This document shows, one piece after another, positions 45,243 to 54,661 of a stretch of 64,000 nucleotides of DNA. This DNA is from Microbulbifer pacificus (GTDB lineage: Bacteria; Pseudomonadota; Gammaproteobacteria; Pseudomonadales; Cellvibrionaceae): assembly GCF_002959965.1 (NCBI RefSeq), contig NZ_PREV01000026.1:69501-133500 (forward strand), given 5' to 3'. How positions within the stretch are numbered: the first letter of the stretch is position 1; each line of letters begins with the position of its first letter. A program made the translations under genes and the position numbers. The notes under the pieces are model-generated. The model was not told where the DNA came from. It saw only the letters and a program-made list of their open reading frames with translations, and ran no database searches.

Positions 45243-45391
45243 TTCCTAGTCCCTGCTCTGATGGTTGATATGGCAAAACGTGAAACTGCCAGGTCATTGT
45301 ATGCGCTGCGCGGATGGCTTGCACAGTCCCGCGCACGGCAATAAACTGTATAAACATACAGTCTTCGCAATTTCCATACAGCGAGCTTCCC

Positions 45392-46480
45392 GTGGCCAAC
45401 GACGATTTCAACAATCCCACCCGCCTGCACAAGGGCCGCGGCGCCATCAGCAATCTTGCCGGACGTTTCGTGGATCAGATCAGCAGCCGGGAGAGCGACG
45501 GATGGGAGCGGGAACTGGAACCGTTGGAGCGGATTGAAACCGTAGCCATCGAAGAGAAGGCCAAATCCATCATCTCCACCAACGGCTCACCGGACATACC
45601 CTTTACCCAATCCATCAACGCCTATCGGGGTTGCGAACACGGCTGTATCTACTGCTACGCGCGCCCCGCCCACGCCTATATGGATCTGTCCCCGGGACTC
45701 GATTTCGAGACACGCTTGTTTTACAAACCCAACGCGGCGGAATTGCTGGAGCAGGTACTGCGCAAGAAAAACTACCAATGCAGCCCCATCGCCATGGGCA
45801 CCAACACCGATCCCTATCAGCCGCTGGAAAAAGACAAACAGATCACCCGCCAGATTCTGGAAACCCTGCAGCGACACCGCCACCCGCTGACCATCGTCAC
45901 CAAGAGTCAGCTGATTGTGCGCGACCTGCCGATACTCGCAGAAATGGCCCAGGACAATCTGCTGCATGTGGCCATCAGTGTGACCACGCTCGACAACGAC
46001 CTGAAACGGAAGCTGGAACCGCGCACGGCGGGGCCAGCCGCGCGTTTGCGCACTATCGAGACCCTGAGCAGCGCAGGCATTCCCACTGCGGTGATGGCCG
46101 CCCCCATGATTCCCGCGCTCAACGACGCGGAGCTGGAGAATATTTTGAGCGCTGCCCACCGGGCCGGCGCCATCCAGGCCGCTTATATTCTTTTACGCCT
46201 GCCATTTGAGGTAGCGCCGCTGTTCCGCCAGTGGCTGGCGGAACACTACCCGGAGCGCGCGGCCCATGTGATGAGGCTGGTACAACAGAGCCGTGGGGGG
46301 AAAGACAACCAGAGTGCGTTCGGCGAGCGCCAGCGCGGCACCGGTGTATTTGCGCAGCTGTTGCGACAGCGCTTCAAGGTGCACTGCCGCAAGCTGGGGC
46401 TGAATGAGAAAAAGCTGGCGCTGGACTGCAGCCGGTTTACCCTGCCACCGCAAGCGGGGGACCAGCAGAGTCTGTTTTAG
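45392..46480 (+). CDS. Radical SAM protein, PA0069/SplB-related family
   Basis: A 362-residue iron-sulfur enzyme. The GTG at 45392 (VANDDFNNPTRLHKGRGA) is preferred on family grounds; the ribosome site is weak. The SAM-radical cluster motif is CEHGCIYC in SINAYRGCEHGCIYCYARP. It is followed by family blocks YQCSPIAMGTNTDPYQPLEK, LTIVTKSQLIVRDLP and, near the end, RGTGVFAQLLRQRF. It resembles spore photoproduct lyase in its N-terminal half, but its substrate is not known. It converges with arsH, leaving three bases between the stops. Confidence 0.9.
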   Translation: MANDDFNNPTRLHKGRGAISNLAGRFVDQISSRESDGWERELEPLERIETVAIEEKAKSIISTNGSPDIPFTQSINAYRGCEHGCIYCYARPAHAYMDLSPGLDFETRLFYKPNAAELLEQVLRKKNYQCSPIAMGTNTDPYQPLEKDKQITRQILETLQRHRHPLTIVTKSQLIVRDLPILAEMAQDNLLHVAISVTTLDNDLKRKLEPRTAGPAARLRTIETLSSAGIPTAVMAAPMIPALNDAELENILSAAHRAGAIQAAYILLRLPFEVAPLFRQWLAEHYPERAAHVMRLVQQSRGGKDNQSAFGERQRGTGVFAQLLRQRFKVHCRKLGLNEKKLALDCSRFTLPPQAGDQQSLF

Positions 46481-46483
46481 CAA

Positions 46484-47200
46484 TTACATCGCGCGCTGGT
46501 CTATCCGCTTGCGAAATTCCTCGGCACTTTCCTTGCGTTCGGAATAGCGGTCCACAAGATAGTCGGCGCGATCCCGCAACAACAGAGTGAATTTCACCAG
46601 CTCCTCCATGACATCTACCACCCGGTCGTACAGGGACGACGGTTTCATCCGGTCGTTGTCGTCAAACTCCAGCCAGGCCTTGGGTATCGAGGACTGGTTC
46701 GGGATGGTAAACATACGCATCCAGCGGCCCAGCACGCGCATCTGATTGACCGCGTTGAAGGACTGCGAACCACCACTGACCTGCATCACCGCAAGGGTCT
46801 TGCCCTGGGTCGGGCGGATACCTTGCATGGCCAGCGGTATCCAGTCGATCTGCGCCTTCATAATGCCGGTCATGGCTCCGTGACGCTCGGGGCTGCACCA
46901 CACCATGCCATTGCACCACTGCGCCAGTTCACGCAGTTCCTTTACCTTGGGATGATCCTCCGCCGCATCGTCCGGCAGTGGTAACCCGGAGGGATTGAAG
47001 GTGCGGGTTTCCGCACCAAAGTATTCCAGAATGCGCGCAGCCTCCTCGGTGGCCAGACGGCTGAAAGACCGCGGGCGCAGCGAGCCATAAAGCAACAGGA
47101 TTTTCACAGGCGCAGCGCTCCGCTCCGGCGCAAAGAGTTTTTCCTCGTCAATGGCTGTCAGGCACTCGGCATCTATGTTCGGCATATCGTTCAAGGACAC
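46484..47200 (-). CDS. arsH: ArsH, NADPH-dependent FMN reductase of the arsenic operon
   Basis: A flavoprotein of 238 residues; ArsH oxidises trivalent methylated or aromatic arsenicals. The flavodoxin-like core shows [20 protein letters not shown] (FMN phosphate loop), [40 protein letters not shown] and [20 protein letters not shown], all family-defining. It is the last gene of arsR-arsC-acr3-arsH, three bases after acr3. Confidence 0.96.
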   Translation of the reverse strand: MSLNDMPNIDAECLTAIDEEKLFAPERSAAPVKILLLYGSLRPRSFSRLATEEAARILEYFGAETRTFNPSGLPLPDDAAEDHPKVKELRELAQWCNGMVWCSPERHGAMTGIMKAQIDWIPLAMQGIRPTQGKTLAVMQVSGGSQSFNAVNQMRVLGRWMRMFTIPNQSSIPKAWLEFDDNDRMKPSSLYDRVVDVMEELVKFTLLLRDRADYLVDRYSERKESAEEFRKRIDQRAM

Positions 47201-47203
47201 AAC

Positions 47204-48223
47204 TTACTCCTCAAAGTAGTGGCGGGTTCTGTTGGCGAATGCCACCAGGCTCAGCATCACCGGCACCTCCACCAACACACCGACCACGGTGGCCAGCGCG
47301 GCGCCGGAGTTGAGGCCAAACAGGGAAATCGCTACGGCAACCGCCAGTTCAAAAAAATTGGAGGTGGCAATCATGCAGCCCGGCGCCGCGATGTTGTGCG
47401 GCAGCTTCATCGCACGGGCCGCACCGTAGGAAATCGCAAAAATACCGTAGGTCTGAATCAGCAGCGGAATCGCGATCAGCGCGATGGCCAGCGGTTTGGC
47501 AAGAATGGTTTCAGCCTGGAAGCCGAACAGCAGTACCACCGTCGCCAAAAGGCCGGCGATGGAAATCGGCTTTACGGATTGCAGAAAATGGTTCAGCCGC
47601 GAGTGATCCGAACGTGAGTCCAGTGCTCGACGGGTCAGGATTCCGGCAACCAGAGGAATCACCACATACAGGAGCACCGACAGCAGCAACGTATCCCAGG
47701 GCACCGTCACATTGCTCACGCCCAGCAGAAACGCCGCCAGCGGCGCAAAGGCAAAAATCATGATGACGTCGTTAACCGACACCTGCACCAGCGTGTAATT
47801 GGCATCGCCGCGGGTCAGCTGGCTCCACACAAACACCATCGCGGTACAGGGCGCGACGCCAAGGAGAATCATGCCGGCGATATATTCCGTCGCCGTCTGC
47901 GGGTCCACCAGATCTGCGAAAATCACCCGGAAAAACAACCAGCCGAGCGCAGCCATGGTGAAGGGTTTGATCAGCCAGTTCATCACCAGCGTAAGAAACA
48001 GACCTTTCGGCTTTTTTCCGATATCGCGGATGGAACCGAAGTCCACCTGTACCATCATCGGGTAGATCATCAGCCAGATGAAAATGGCTACCGGAATATT
48101 GACATGCGCCACTTCCATAGCAGCGAACCAGTGAAACAGCCCGGGAAACAGGGTACCTAGCAGTACACCCGCAACGATGCACAGCGCCACCCAGACGGAA
48201 AGATACCGCTCAAACAGGCCCAC
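47204..48223 (-). CDS. acr3: ACR3-family arsenite efflux permease
   Basis: A 339-residue inner-membrane exporter of As(III) with about ten transmembrane segments. Typical ACR3 stretches are [20 protein letters not shown], the pore cysteine region [20 protein letters not shown] (the cysteine essential for arsenite transport) and [20 protein letters not shown]. It works downstream of ArsC, which supplies arsenite. Two bases separate it from arsC and three from arsH. Confidence 0.96.
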   Translation of the reverse strand: MGLFERYLSVWVALCIVAGVLLGTLFPGLFHWFAAMEVAHVNIPVAIFIWLMIYPMMVQVDFGSIRDIGKKPKGLFLTLVMNWLIKPFTMAALGWLFFRVIFADLVDPQTATEYIAGMILLGVAPCTAMVFVWSQLTRGDANYTLVQVSVNDVIMIFAFAPLAAFLLGVSNVTVPWDTLLLSVLLYVVIPLVAGILTRRALDSRSDHSRLNHFLQSVKPISIAGLLATVVLLFGFQAETILAKPLAIALIAIPLLIQTYGIFAISYGAARAMKLPHNIAAPGCMIATSNFFELAVAVAISLFGLNSGAALATVVGVLVEVPVMLSLVAFANRTRHYFEE

Positions 48224-48225
48224 GG

Positions 48226-48699
48226 TTACTGCACCTCTGCGATGTGAATTAGCGCCTGCTGCAGTGCGTCACGAGACAGGTTTTGTTCCTGCAGAGACAG
48301 CAATCTCTGTACGCGCCGTTCGATGGTTGCCATCACCACGTAAAACGCCTCGCGAATCTCCGCTTCACTGCCATCCAGCTTCGACGGATCCGGCAAACCC
48401 CAGTGCACCTTTACCGTATCGCCAAACCACACCGGACAACTCTCACTGGCGGCACTGTCACACACGGTAACGACGATGTCCGGCTGATCGCTTTCAAACG
48501 CATCCCACGACTTGCTCTGCAGCCCGTCGGTACTGATGCCCTTTTCTTTCAGGTAGCGGATCGAAAGCGGATGCACGGCACCGCTCGGCTGGCTGCCGGC
48601 ACTGAACGCCTGAACACGGCCCAGCCCTAGATGATTGGTGATTGCTTCGCTGAGGATGCTGCGGCAGCGATTGTGGGTGCAGATATACAGAATCTTCAT
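48226..48699 (-). CDS. arsC: Arsenate reductase, low-molecular-weight phosphatase type
   Basis: A 157-residue enzyme reducing As(V) to As(III). The phosphatase-like loop CTHNRCR (Cys7 to Arg13) is at the N-terminus. The redox cysteine pair lies in [16 protein letters not shown], as in the thioredoxin-linked ArsC of pI258 type. The C-terminus contains [17 protein letters not shown]. It lies 22 bases after arsR. Confidence 0.95.
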   Translation of the reverse strand: MKILYICTHNRCRSILSEAITNHLGLGRVQAFSAGSQPSGAVHPLSIRYLKEKGISTDGLQSKSWDAFESDQPDIVVTVCDSAASESCPVWFGDTVKVHWGLPDPSKLDGSEAEIREAFYVVMATIERRVQRLLSLQEQNLSRDALQQALIHIAEVQ

Positions 48700-48721
48700 G
48701 TTTTCGGACTCGGGAAAAATG

Positions 48722-49057
48722 TCAGCAACAGATGGGACGATCGACCATCGCCTTGAGATTGTTTTGCAGAACCGCCAGCCACTCAGGTTCGTCGGTCAAC
48801 ACGGAGTCACACACCGCCCTCGCCCACTCCGGCAGCGAAGGGTGAATGGCGTAGTAGACCCACTGCCCCCGGCGGGTATCCTGCAGCAGCCCACAATTGC
48901 GGAGCTGCGCCAGGTGACGGGAGATTTTCGGCTGGGATTCTTCGAGTGCCGCCATCAACTCACACACGCAGAGCTCGCCTTCCGAAAACATCAACAACAC
49001 CAGCCGCAGACGGGTCTCGTCCGCCAGGCATTTGAACAATTGCACCGGGGTTATCAC
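48722..49057 (-). CDS. arsR: ArsR-family arsenite-responsive repressor
   Basis: A 111-residue winged-helix repressor. The metal-binding motif ELCVCEL in the alpha-3 helix region binds As(III) or Sb(III). The DNA-reading helix is in ESQPKISRHLAQLRNCGLL and the wing in DTRRGQWVYYAIH. It heads the leftward ars operon and would repress it from the dyad at 49094-49113. Confidence 0.96.
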   Translation of the reverse strand: MITPVQLFKCLADETRLRLVLLMFSEGELCVCELMAALEESQPKISRHLAQLRNCGLLQDTRRGQWVYYAIHPSLPEWARAVCDSVLTDEPEWLAVLQNNLKAMVDRPICC

Positions 49058-49093
49058 TGTGCCTCCCTTTCCACGGTTGGATCACGAGGCATT

Positions 49094-49113
49094 ATATATG
49101 GATATCCGTATAT
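49094..49113. promoter_or_regulatory. Probable ArsR operator
   Basis: ATATATGGATATCCGTATAT is an inverted repeat with nine of ten base pairs matching. It lies about 37 bases upstream of the arsR start in an AT-rich stretch suitable for a promoter. Confidence 0.7.
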
Positions 49114-49192
49114 GTAAATCCAAAAAGACACGACCTAACGCCCGGGCTGTTACAATGCCACCTCACCTGGTTTCAGCGAAAAGTGATCCACC

Positions 49193-49471
49193 GTGTCCGA
49201 CTGGTTTGTCTATATGATCCGCACCCGCTCCGGCAGCCTGTATACGGGAATTACCCGTGACGTGGCGCGTCGCTTTGACGAGCACAGCGGCAGCCCCAAA
49301 GGGGCGAAAGCGCTGCGCGGGCGCGGCCCGCTGACACTGGAATTTCAGCGGGCGGTGGCGGACAAGTCGGAAGCGTTAAAGCTGGAGCTGCAGATCAAGA
49401 AGTGGTCCAAGGCCCGCAAAGAAGCCTTGGTTGCGGGAAAGATCGAGCTGCCTACCCCGGAACCGGTGTAG
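49193..49471 (+). CDS. GIY-YIG nuclease-like protein (YhbQ/UPF0213 family)
   Basis: A 92-residue single-domain protein. The GIY-YIG motifs appear as DWFVYMIRTRSGSLYTGIT, then the basic RRFDEHSGSPKGAKALRGRG, typical of UPF0213. The C-terminus is lysine-rich (LQIKKWSKARKEALVAG). Members are thought to nick DNA, but the cellular role is unclear. A GTG start is used, with no strong ribosome site. It diverges from the ars operon. Confidence 0.9.
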   Translation: MSDWFVYMIRTRSGSLYTGITRDVARRFDEHSGSPKGAKALRGRGPLTLEFQRAVADKSEALKLELQIKKWSKARKEALVAGKIELPTPEPV

Positions 49472-49524
49472 GCCCGATCGCGAACGGACGGCATCCTGTG
49501 CCGGCCCGGCCATCAATCAATCAA

Positions 49525-50715
49525 TCAATCCAGAATGATATGCGGCAGGAACCGGGAGGAATCCCTGGTAATCAGGGTTGCATCTTCACGAATACAGATT
49601 CCCGCCGCGCGGTCGCCCACGACCCAACTGCCGACCATAGCATAGGTATCCGCGTTACGGTGTTCGTCGCGGAATTTTGGCAGCGCCTGAAAGGCCTGCC
49701 GGATATAACGCCCGTCAGCGTACGGGCCTGCCGCCGATATTTCTTCACCACCACCGGTGATCAGATCCACATTTGCGCCCTCGCGGGAGAACAACGGCTT
49801 GCGCACCCAGCCCGCGGCCATTGGCTCGCTGCTGGCGGTTTCAAAAAATGCCGGCAGCAAGTTGGGGTGATCGGGATAACGCGACCACAGCAGTGGCAGA
49901 ATGCCCTTGTTGGACAGCAGCATTTTCCATGCGGGCTCGACCATCTGGGTATTGGCGGCGAGCGTGGCGCGGCCGAAATCTTCCCGCACCATAAATTCCC
50001 ACGGGTAGAGTTTGAACAGGCCCTTGATCGGATGGTCATCCAGGTCGACAAACTGTGGATTTTCACCCTTGGCATCGGTGAGTACGCCGATATCTTCCAG
50101 CGCGATATAGTGCACGTTCCTTCCGGATTGCGTGGCGATATCCATCAGATAATTGACGGTGCCACGGTCCTCCGCATTGTCGCGCACACTGGTGAAAAAG
50201 AACGGGGTCGATAACTCCAGCTCGATGAACGCCTGCTCGAGCTTATCCTGCAGGGAATTGAACTGGTCCGCGCGCGCGGGCAACACCCCATTCCTGATCT
50301 GCTCCTCCAGCCACACCCACTGGAAAAATCCGGTTTCAAACAGCGATGTGGGCGTGTCGTAGTTGAGTTCGAGCAGTTTCGCGGGGCCGGTGCCGCTGTA
50401 GACCAGATCCATGCGCCCATATAAATGCGGCTCACCGCCATTCCACGAGTTCCACACATAGCTCCAGTAATCCCGCGGGATATTGAGTTGGGTGAGCATT
50501 TCCTCGCTGCGGGTGATATCTCCTACCATATCCATCACCATCTGGTGCAGCTCTTCCGTGGGCGCTTCCAGATCGTCTTCCACCTGCTGCAGGCTGAACT
50601 GGTAATAGGCGGTTTCATCCCAGTAGGGCTCGCCGTCGAAGGTGTGGAAATTGAACCCTACCTCCTCGGCATAGGTGCGCCAGTTCGGGCGTTCGGCGAC
50701 GCTGATTCGCTTCAT
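49525..50715 (-). CDS. Glutathionylspermidine synthase-like protein (YjfC/YgiC family)
   Basis: A 396-residue ATP-grasp protein similar to the synthetase half of glutathionylspermidine synthase. Family blocks are RPNWRTYAEEVGFNFHTFDG, LELNYDTPTSLFETGFFQW and KPLFSREGANVDLI. It lacks the amidase half. In E. coli the relatives YgiC and YjfC form peptide-like bonds of unknown physiological purpose. It is the last gene of a three-gene operon with a DUF1190 lipoprotein and a DUF350 membrane protein; the gap to the former is three bases. Confidence 0.92.
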   Translation of the reverse strand: MKRISVAERPNWRTYAEEVGFNFHTFDGEPYWDETAYYQFSLQQVEDDLEAPTEELHQMVMDMVGDITRSEEMLTQLNIPRDYWSYVWNSWNGGEPHLYGRMDLVYSGTGPAKLLELNYDTPTSLFETGFFQWVWLEEQIRNGVLPARADQFNSLQDKLEQAFIELELSTPFFFTSVRDNAEDRGTVNYLMDIATQSGRNVHYIALEDIGVLTDAKGENPQFVDLDDHPIKGLFKLYPWEFMVREDFGRATLAANTQMVEPAWKMLLSNKGILPLLWSRYPDHPNLLPAFFETASSEPMAAGWVRKPLFSREGANVDLITGGGEEISAAGPYADGRYIRQAFQALPKFRDEHRNADTYAMVGSWVVGDRAAGICIREDATLITRDSSRFLPHIILD

Positions 50716-50718
50716 ACT

Positions 50719-51321
50719 TTAACCGCCGTAGCTGCTGCGGGTTGCCGCCTGTTGTCCGAACCCCCCGCGACGCACCAAGCTCCCGACCCGGGGCTGCACC
50801 TGCGAAGGCCTCAGGGAGACGGGGCCGGCACCTTTTGCCACCGGGGTATTGTGGGCGGTACGGTAAGTGCCGCGATCATCGCGGGACTTGTATAGCGGTT
50901 GCGTGGGCACACCGGCACCGGCGGCACTCTTGTTGCCCGCAGCGGCGGTATTGGTACCTGAAGTGGCTGCGCCCGGCTGGAAATTGGCACCGCGATTCAT
51001 CATCTGACCGGCGAGATAGCCCATCATCATCGGCATAAAGAAACTGTGCCCGGACGCGGTCTGCTGGGGTGCGGTCTCACACTTGCCATCGCCAAAGTCC
51101 GCTTCGCACTCTTCCTTGCTCACGTATTTGGGCGCGACCTGCGGATGCAGCGCCTTGGCCTTGGCGTATTCGGCCTCGCACTGTTCGGTGTTCCACCCTC
51201 CGGCACTGCATTCCTCCGGACTGCTGTACACCATGCCCTGCACTTCTTTTTCACAGCCGGCGATCAGCAGGGTTGCGACAGGAACGGTCAACACCAGTGC
51301 GGCTTTTTTACTGCGTTTCAT
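50719..51321 (-). CDS. DUF1190 (YgiB/YjfM-like) lipoprotein
   Basis: A 200-residue protein with a signal ending in the lipobox LIAGC (Cys 23). The mature part has cysteines spaced in YSSPEECSAGGWNTEQCEAE and VSKEECEADFGDGKCE, which probably form disulfides. A Met-rich patch (HSFFMPMMMGYLAGQMM) and an Ala/Gly/Arg-rich tail follow. This matches YgiB/YjfM (DUF1190), the constant neighbour of the YgiC/YjfC synthetases. Function unknown. Confidence 0.9.
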   Translation of the reverse strand: MKRSKKAALVLTVPVATLLIAGCEKEVQGMVYSSPEECSAGGWNTEQCEAEYAKAKALHPQVAPKYVSKEECEADFGDGKCETAPQQTASGHSFFMPMMMGYLAGQMMNRGANFQPGAATSGTNTAAAGNKSAAGAGVPTQPLYKSRDDRGTYRTAHNTPVAKGAGPVSLRPSQVQPRVGSLVRRGGFGQQAATRSSYGG

Positions 51322-51340
51322 AATTTGCGTCCTGTATCCG

Positions 51341-51754
51341 TTAATAGCTCATGCACGCGGCATTGATCAGGCCAACGGCGATTGCCACCGTCGCGGCAAA
51401 AATTCCGGAGGCCATCTCACCCTGATCGATACGCTCGGACAATTGCTTCAACACCATGCGCAGCACCGCAAAGGTGAGCACCTGGACAATCAGTGCCACC
51501 GCGCCCCACACAGCGCAATCCAGCAGCGACAGGGAGTTGGTAATCGCACTGGAAAGCGGTAGTGCAAAACCGATGATCGCCCCACCAAATGCCAGCGCCG
51601 CCGCGGAGTTGTTGGCACGGATCAGCGTCATCTCCGCGTGCGGTGTCATCCAGGTGTAAATGCGCACAAATATCAACACCAGAACAATCGCCACCGCGAA
51701 ATAGGCCAAAAAGGGTGGAATACCATTCAATGATGACAGTGTAGTGGCGAGCAT
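51341..51754 (-). CDS. DUF350 (YjfL-like) membrane protein
   Basis: A 137-residue inner-membrane protein with four hydrophobic helices (PPFLAYFAVAIVLVLIFVRI, ALAFGGAIIGFALPLSSAI, AVWGAVALIVQVLTFAVLRM, GIFAATVAIAVGLINAACM). It matches the DUF350/UPF0719 family typified by YjfL. First gene of the yjfL-yjfM-yjfC-like operon; the same trio is found in E. coli. Confidence 0.9.
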   Translation of the reverse strand: MLATTLSSLNGIPPFLAYFAVAIVLVLIFVRIYTWMTPHAEMTLIRANNSAAALAFGGAIIGFALPLSSAITNSLSLLDCAVWGAVALIVQVLTFAVLRMVLKQLSERIDQGEMASGIFAATVAIAVGLINAACMSY

Positions 51755-51934
51755 GACCTTGTCCTTGTTTGATTGCGCTAACGAGCGTGTGAAAAAAATT
51801 TGCCGAATTCTGACACAGATCCGGAAAAAAGAGGGCGGCCCCGGCGCATAAATTCAACCAGAGCAATCCGGTCAAATCTGCTGATACAATGCCCGCCTTC
51901 ACGACCGCTCCCACCCCGCGATTTCAGGAATCCC

Positions 51935-52708
51935 ATGGAACTGACCCTCACCCTGCTACTGGTATTGTTTGCTGTTGCCATGTTCGCGGGCTGGGTGGAC
52001 ACCCTGGCCGGAGGTGGCGGACTGCTGACACTGCCAGCACTGCTGCTGGCCGGTGTGCCGCCGGTTACCGCGCTTGCCACCAACAAAAGTCAGGCGGTGA
52101 TCGGCACGCTGACCGCCACCACAACCCTGTTCGCCAAAGGGCATCTGCGCGAACGCAAACTGATATTGCCCGTTGCCACCGCAGCGCTCGGCGCCGCTCT
52201 GGGCACCTGGCTGATCCAGCGCATTGACACCAGCTGGCTCAGCTGGGTAATCCCCGTTTTGCTGCTGTGCGTTGCACTGTACGTGTGGCTGACACCAAAC
52301 CTCGGCAACAGTGAGCGCCAGGCCCGCCAGAGTGAGCGGCAGTGGGCACTCACCTGCGTGCCCGCCGTGGGTTTCTACGATGGCGCCTTCGGGCCTGGTA
52401 CCGGTACCTTCTTCGCCGCCGCCGGCGTCGCCTTTCGCGGCCAGACGCTCCTTACCGCCACCATCCGTGCCAAGCTGTTCAATCTCACCACCAATGTGGT
52501 TTCCGTTGCGCTGTTCGCCGCCGGCGGCAAGGTGATCTGGACGATTGGCGCAACCATGATGGCAGGGCAGATGATCGGTGCCATCATCGGCAGCCACACC
52601 ATGCTGGCCGGCGGCACCCGCCTGATACGCCCGCTGGTAATCACCATGTGCATACTGATGAGCCTCAGTCAGATTGCACAGCACCTGGGCCTGCTACAGC
52701 TGCCGTAA
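51935..52708 (+). CDS. TauE/SafE-family sulfite/anion exporter
   Basis: A 257-residue inner-membrane protein with about eight helices. The start at 51935 has AGGA five bases upstream. The signature FAGWVDTLAGGGGLLTLPAL and ALATNKSQAVIGTLTATTT in the first repeat, and FYDGAFGPGTGTFFAAAGVA in the second, are typical of TauE/SafE. Substrate (sulfite, sulfonate or other organic anion) not deducible. Monocistronic or leading into the small genes downstream. Confidence 0.92.
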   Translation: MELTLTLLLVLFAVAMFAGWVDTLAGGGGLLTLPALLLAGVPPVTALATNKSQAVIGTLTATTTLFAKGHLRERKLILPVATAALGAALGTWLIQRIDTSWLSWVIPVLLLCVALYVWLTPNLGNSERQARQSERQWALTCVPAVGFYDGAFGPGTGTFFAAAGVAFRGQTLLTATIRAKLFNLTTNVVSVALFAAGGKVIWTIGATMMAGQMIGAIIGSHTMLAGGTRLIRPLVITMCILMSLSQIAQHLGLLQLP

Positions 52709-52816
52709 CCGGCCCGCCACACCCCGCATCAAAGGCCGGTATTGCGAATCGTGCAGGGCAAAATCTTCGCCCCGGTGGTATTCTTGCCCGCTCAAATACA
52801 ACCCATCTGAACCGTT

Positions 52817-53137
52817 ATGTACTACTCACTCGGCGACCTGCTCTGGCTGTTTCTGCTGGCCCTGGCGGGCTGGTATTTCTGGTCCGGCATGGCGGCCAAA
52901 GACCGGGTGCGCCGTATCGTCAAGGCGCACTGCACCGATTCCGGAATTCAACTGCTGGACGACACGGTCATGCTGGTGCGCACGCGCCTCAAGCGCGATA
53001 AAAGCGGTCAGGTGCGGCTGCTGCGCCAGTACGAATTCGAATTCACCTCCACAGGCGAGCGCCGCTACAGCGGTATCGCAGTGTTGCACGGGCAGCGGGT
53101 CAGCCAGATCCAGCTTTCGCCCTTCCACCTCGCCTGA
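52817..53137 (+). CDS. DUF3301 small membrane-anchored protein
   Basis: A 106-residue protein. It opens with one transmembrane helix (LGDLLWLFLLALAGWYFWSG) and continues with a cytoplasmic domain (CTDSGIQLLDDTVMLVRTRL, then RQYEFEFTSTGERRYSG). This matches DUF3301, a conserved gammaproteobacterial family of unknown function. It is followed after 20 bases by the DUF1653 gene. Confidence 0.9.
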   Translation: MYYSLGDLLWLFLLALAGWYFWSGMAAKDRVRRIVKAHCTDSGIQLLDDTVMLVRTRLKRDKSGQVRLLRQYEFEFTSTGERRYSGIAVLHGQRVSQIQLSPFHLA

Positions 53138-53157
53138 CCTTCCTTTCAAGGACTCCC

Positions 53158-53382
53158 ATGCAGACTCCTGTGCAAAAAGGCATCTACCGGCACTACAAGG
53201 GCAATCTCTACCACTTGATGGAAATCGCCACTCACAGTGAAACCGGGGAACAATTGGCGATCTACCGTGCTCTGTATGATGACTTCGGCGTGTGGGCCCG
53301 CCCGCTGGCGATGTTTGTGGAGACGGTCGAAAAAGATGGGGAGACCATCCCCCGCTTCGCACTGGAACAGCCCCTGGACTGA
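53158..53382 (+). CDS. DUF1653 protein
   Basis: A 74-residue protein whose whole length is the DUF1653 domain: GIYRHYKGNLYHLMEIATHS, then LAIYRALYDDFGVWARPL and the end IPRFALEQPL. Function unknown; the family is small, soluble and widely distributed. GGA in TCAAGGA precedes the ATG suitably. Confidence 0.92.
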   Translation: MQTPVQKGIYRHYKGNLYHLMEIATHSETGEQLAIYRALYDDFGVWARPLAMFVETVEKDGETIPRFALEQPLD

Positions 53383-53437
53383 CACCCTCGCCCCAAGAAC
53401 AAATACGGTCCCTGCGACCACACAATAAGGACAACAG

Positions 53438-54505
53438 GTGAACAACAAGCAGATCCTGATCTACGGTGCGTACGGCTACACCGGCGAGCTGATCGCCCGC
53501 AAAGCAGTCGCCAGGGGCCTGAGGCCCATTCTGTCCGGCCGCAGTGCAGCGAAACTGCAGCCGCTGGCCAACGAGCTGGGACTCCCGGCCATCGCCGTCA
53601 GCCTCGACGATGAAGACGTGCTGGCACGTACCCTGCAAGACATCGCGGTTGTCATCCACTGCGCCGGCCCCTTCTCCGCAACCGCCGAACCGATGATGCG
53701 CGCCTGTATCAAAAGCGGCACCCACTACCAGGACATTACCGGCGAGATGGCGGTGTACCAGCAGGCCCACGCGCTGCACGCGGAAGCCAAAGCGGCGGGC
53801 GTGGTGCTGTGTCCCGGCACCGGATTTGACGTGATTCCTACCGACTGCCTGGCCATGGCACTGCACAAGGCCATGACCAGTGCCACCCACCTGACCCTGG
53901 GGTTCGACTCGGATTCCGGCCTCAGCCCGGGCACCGCCAAGACCTCCATCGAGAGTATGGGCGTAGGCGGCGCGGTGCGCCGCAACGGCAAGATAGAGGT
54001 GATCCCCCACGGCGAACTGACCCGCAAGATCAACTTTGGCCGCGGCGAGAAATTCGCCGTCGCCATTCCATGGGGCGACATTGCCACCGCTTATTACTCC
54101 ACCGAGATCCCGAATATCGAGGTGTACATCCCCATGAGTCCGCGGCGCGCGAAGAAGATGCGGGGCCTCAATAAATTCCGCTGGCTGCTGCGCATGAACT
54201 GGGTGCAGAAGTGGCTGAAGAGCAAAGTCGATAAGAGTGTGCGGGGGCCGACCGAGAACCAGCGCGCGGAGCAAAAGACCTGGGTATGGGGTGAGGTGCG
54301 CAATGACCGCCGCGGCGAACGCCGGGTGGGTCGCGTAGTCACCGCCAATGGCTACGACGTGACCGTGTACGGCTCGCTGGCGGTAATGGAGCACCTGCTC
54401 GGTTACGAGGGCAAAGGTGGCTATTTCACTCCCTCGAAACTCTGCGGTCACCAGCTGGTGGAAAAGCTGCCCGGCTCCGGCGTAATCAAGATCGGGATCG
54501 ACTGA
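53438..54505 (+). CDS. Saccharopine dehydrogenase-like NAD(P)-binding protein (trans-acting enoyl reductase family)
   Basis: A 355-residue protein with an N-terminal Rossmann motif (LIYGAYGYTGELIARKAVAR) and GRSAAKLQPLANELGLP. Further blocks are VVIHCAGPFSATAEPMMRAC, YQDITGEMAVYQQAHALHAE and LCPGTGFDVIPTDCLAM. These match the saccharopine dehydrogenase-like family that includes mycobacterial trans-acting enoyl reductase. True lysine metabolism is unlikely. Substrate unknown. A GTG start follows an AGG-containing leader. Confidence 0.88.
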   Translation: MNNKQILIYGAYGYTGELIARKAVARGLRPILSGRSAAKLQPLANELGLPAIAVSLDDEDVLARTLQDIAVVIHCAGPFSATAEPMMRACIKSGTHYQDITGEMAVYQQAHALHAEAKAAGVVLCPGTGFDVIPTDCLAMALHKAMTSATHLTLGFDSDSGLSPGTAKTSIESMGVGGAVRRNGKIEVIPHGELTRKINFGRGEKFAVAIPWGDIATAYYSTEIPNIEVYIPMSPRRAKKMRGLNKFRWLLRMNWVQKWLKSKVDKSVRGPTENQRAEQKTWVWGEVRNDRRGERRVGRVVTANGYDVTVYGSLAVMEHLLGYEGKGGYFTPSKLCGHQLVEKLPGSGVIKIGID

Positions 54506-54517
54506 TCTACTCCCTGC

Positions 54518-54552
54518 AGGAGCCTGAACCTTCGACTGCGAGGCAGGCTCCT
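54518..54552. repeat. REP-like palindromic element
   Basis: AGGAGCCTG (54518-54526) pairs with CAGGCTCCT (54544-54552) around a 17-base loop. The sequence style (TGTAGGAGCCTGCCTCGCAG on the minus strand) recalls Pseudomonas-type REP elements. It lies just after the enoyl-reductase-like gene. Confidence 0.6.
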
Positions 54553-54661
54553 ACAAGCCCCTCCGAGACACCCGAATCAATACCCGCCACATCGCGCAGA
54601 TTTCACGGATCTGACATATTTCGGTCAAGTCCGCGCAACATTGGCTTCGTACTTTTAGAGC

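Noticed and set aside
43842..45344. 500-codon plus-strand frame
   Set aside because: It is antisense to the FMN glutamate-synthase-like gene, which carries clear catalytic motifs.
52826..54451. 541-codon minus-strand frame
   Set aside because: It spans four real plus-strand features (DUF3301, DUF1653, the enoyl-reductase-like gene and their gaps). No ribosome site or family motif is seen.
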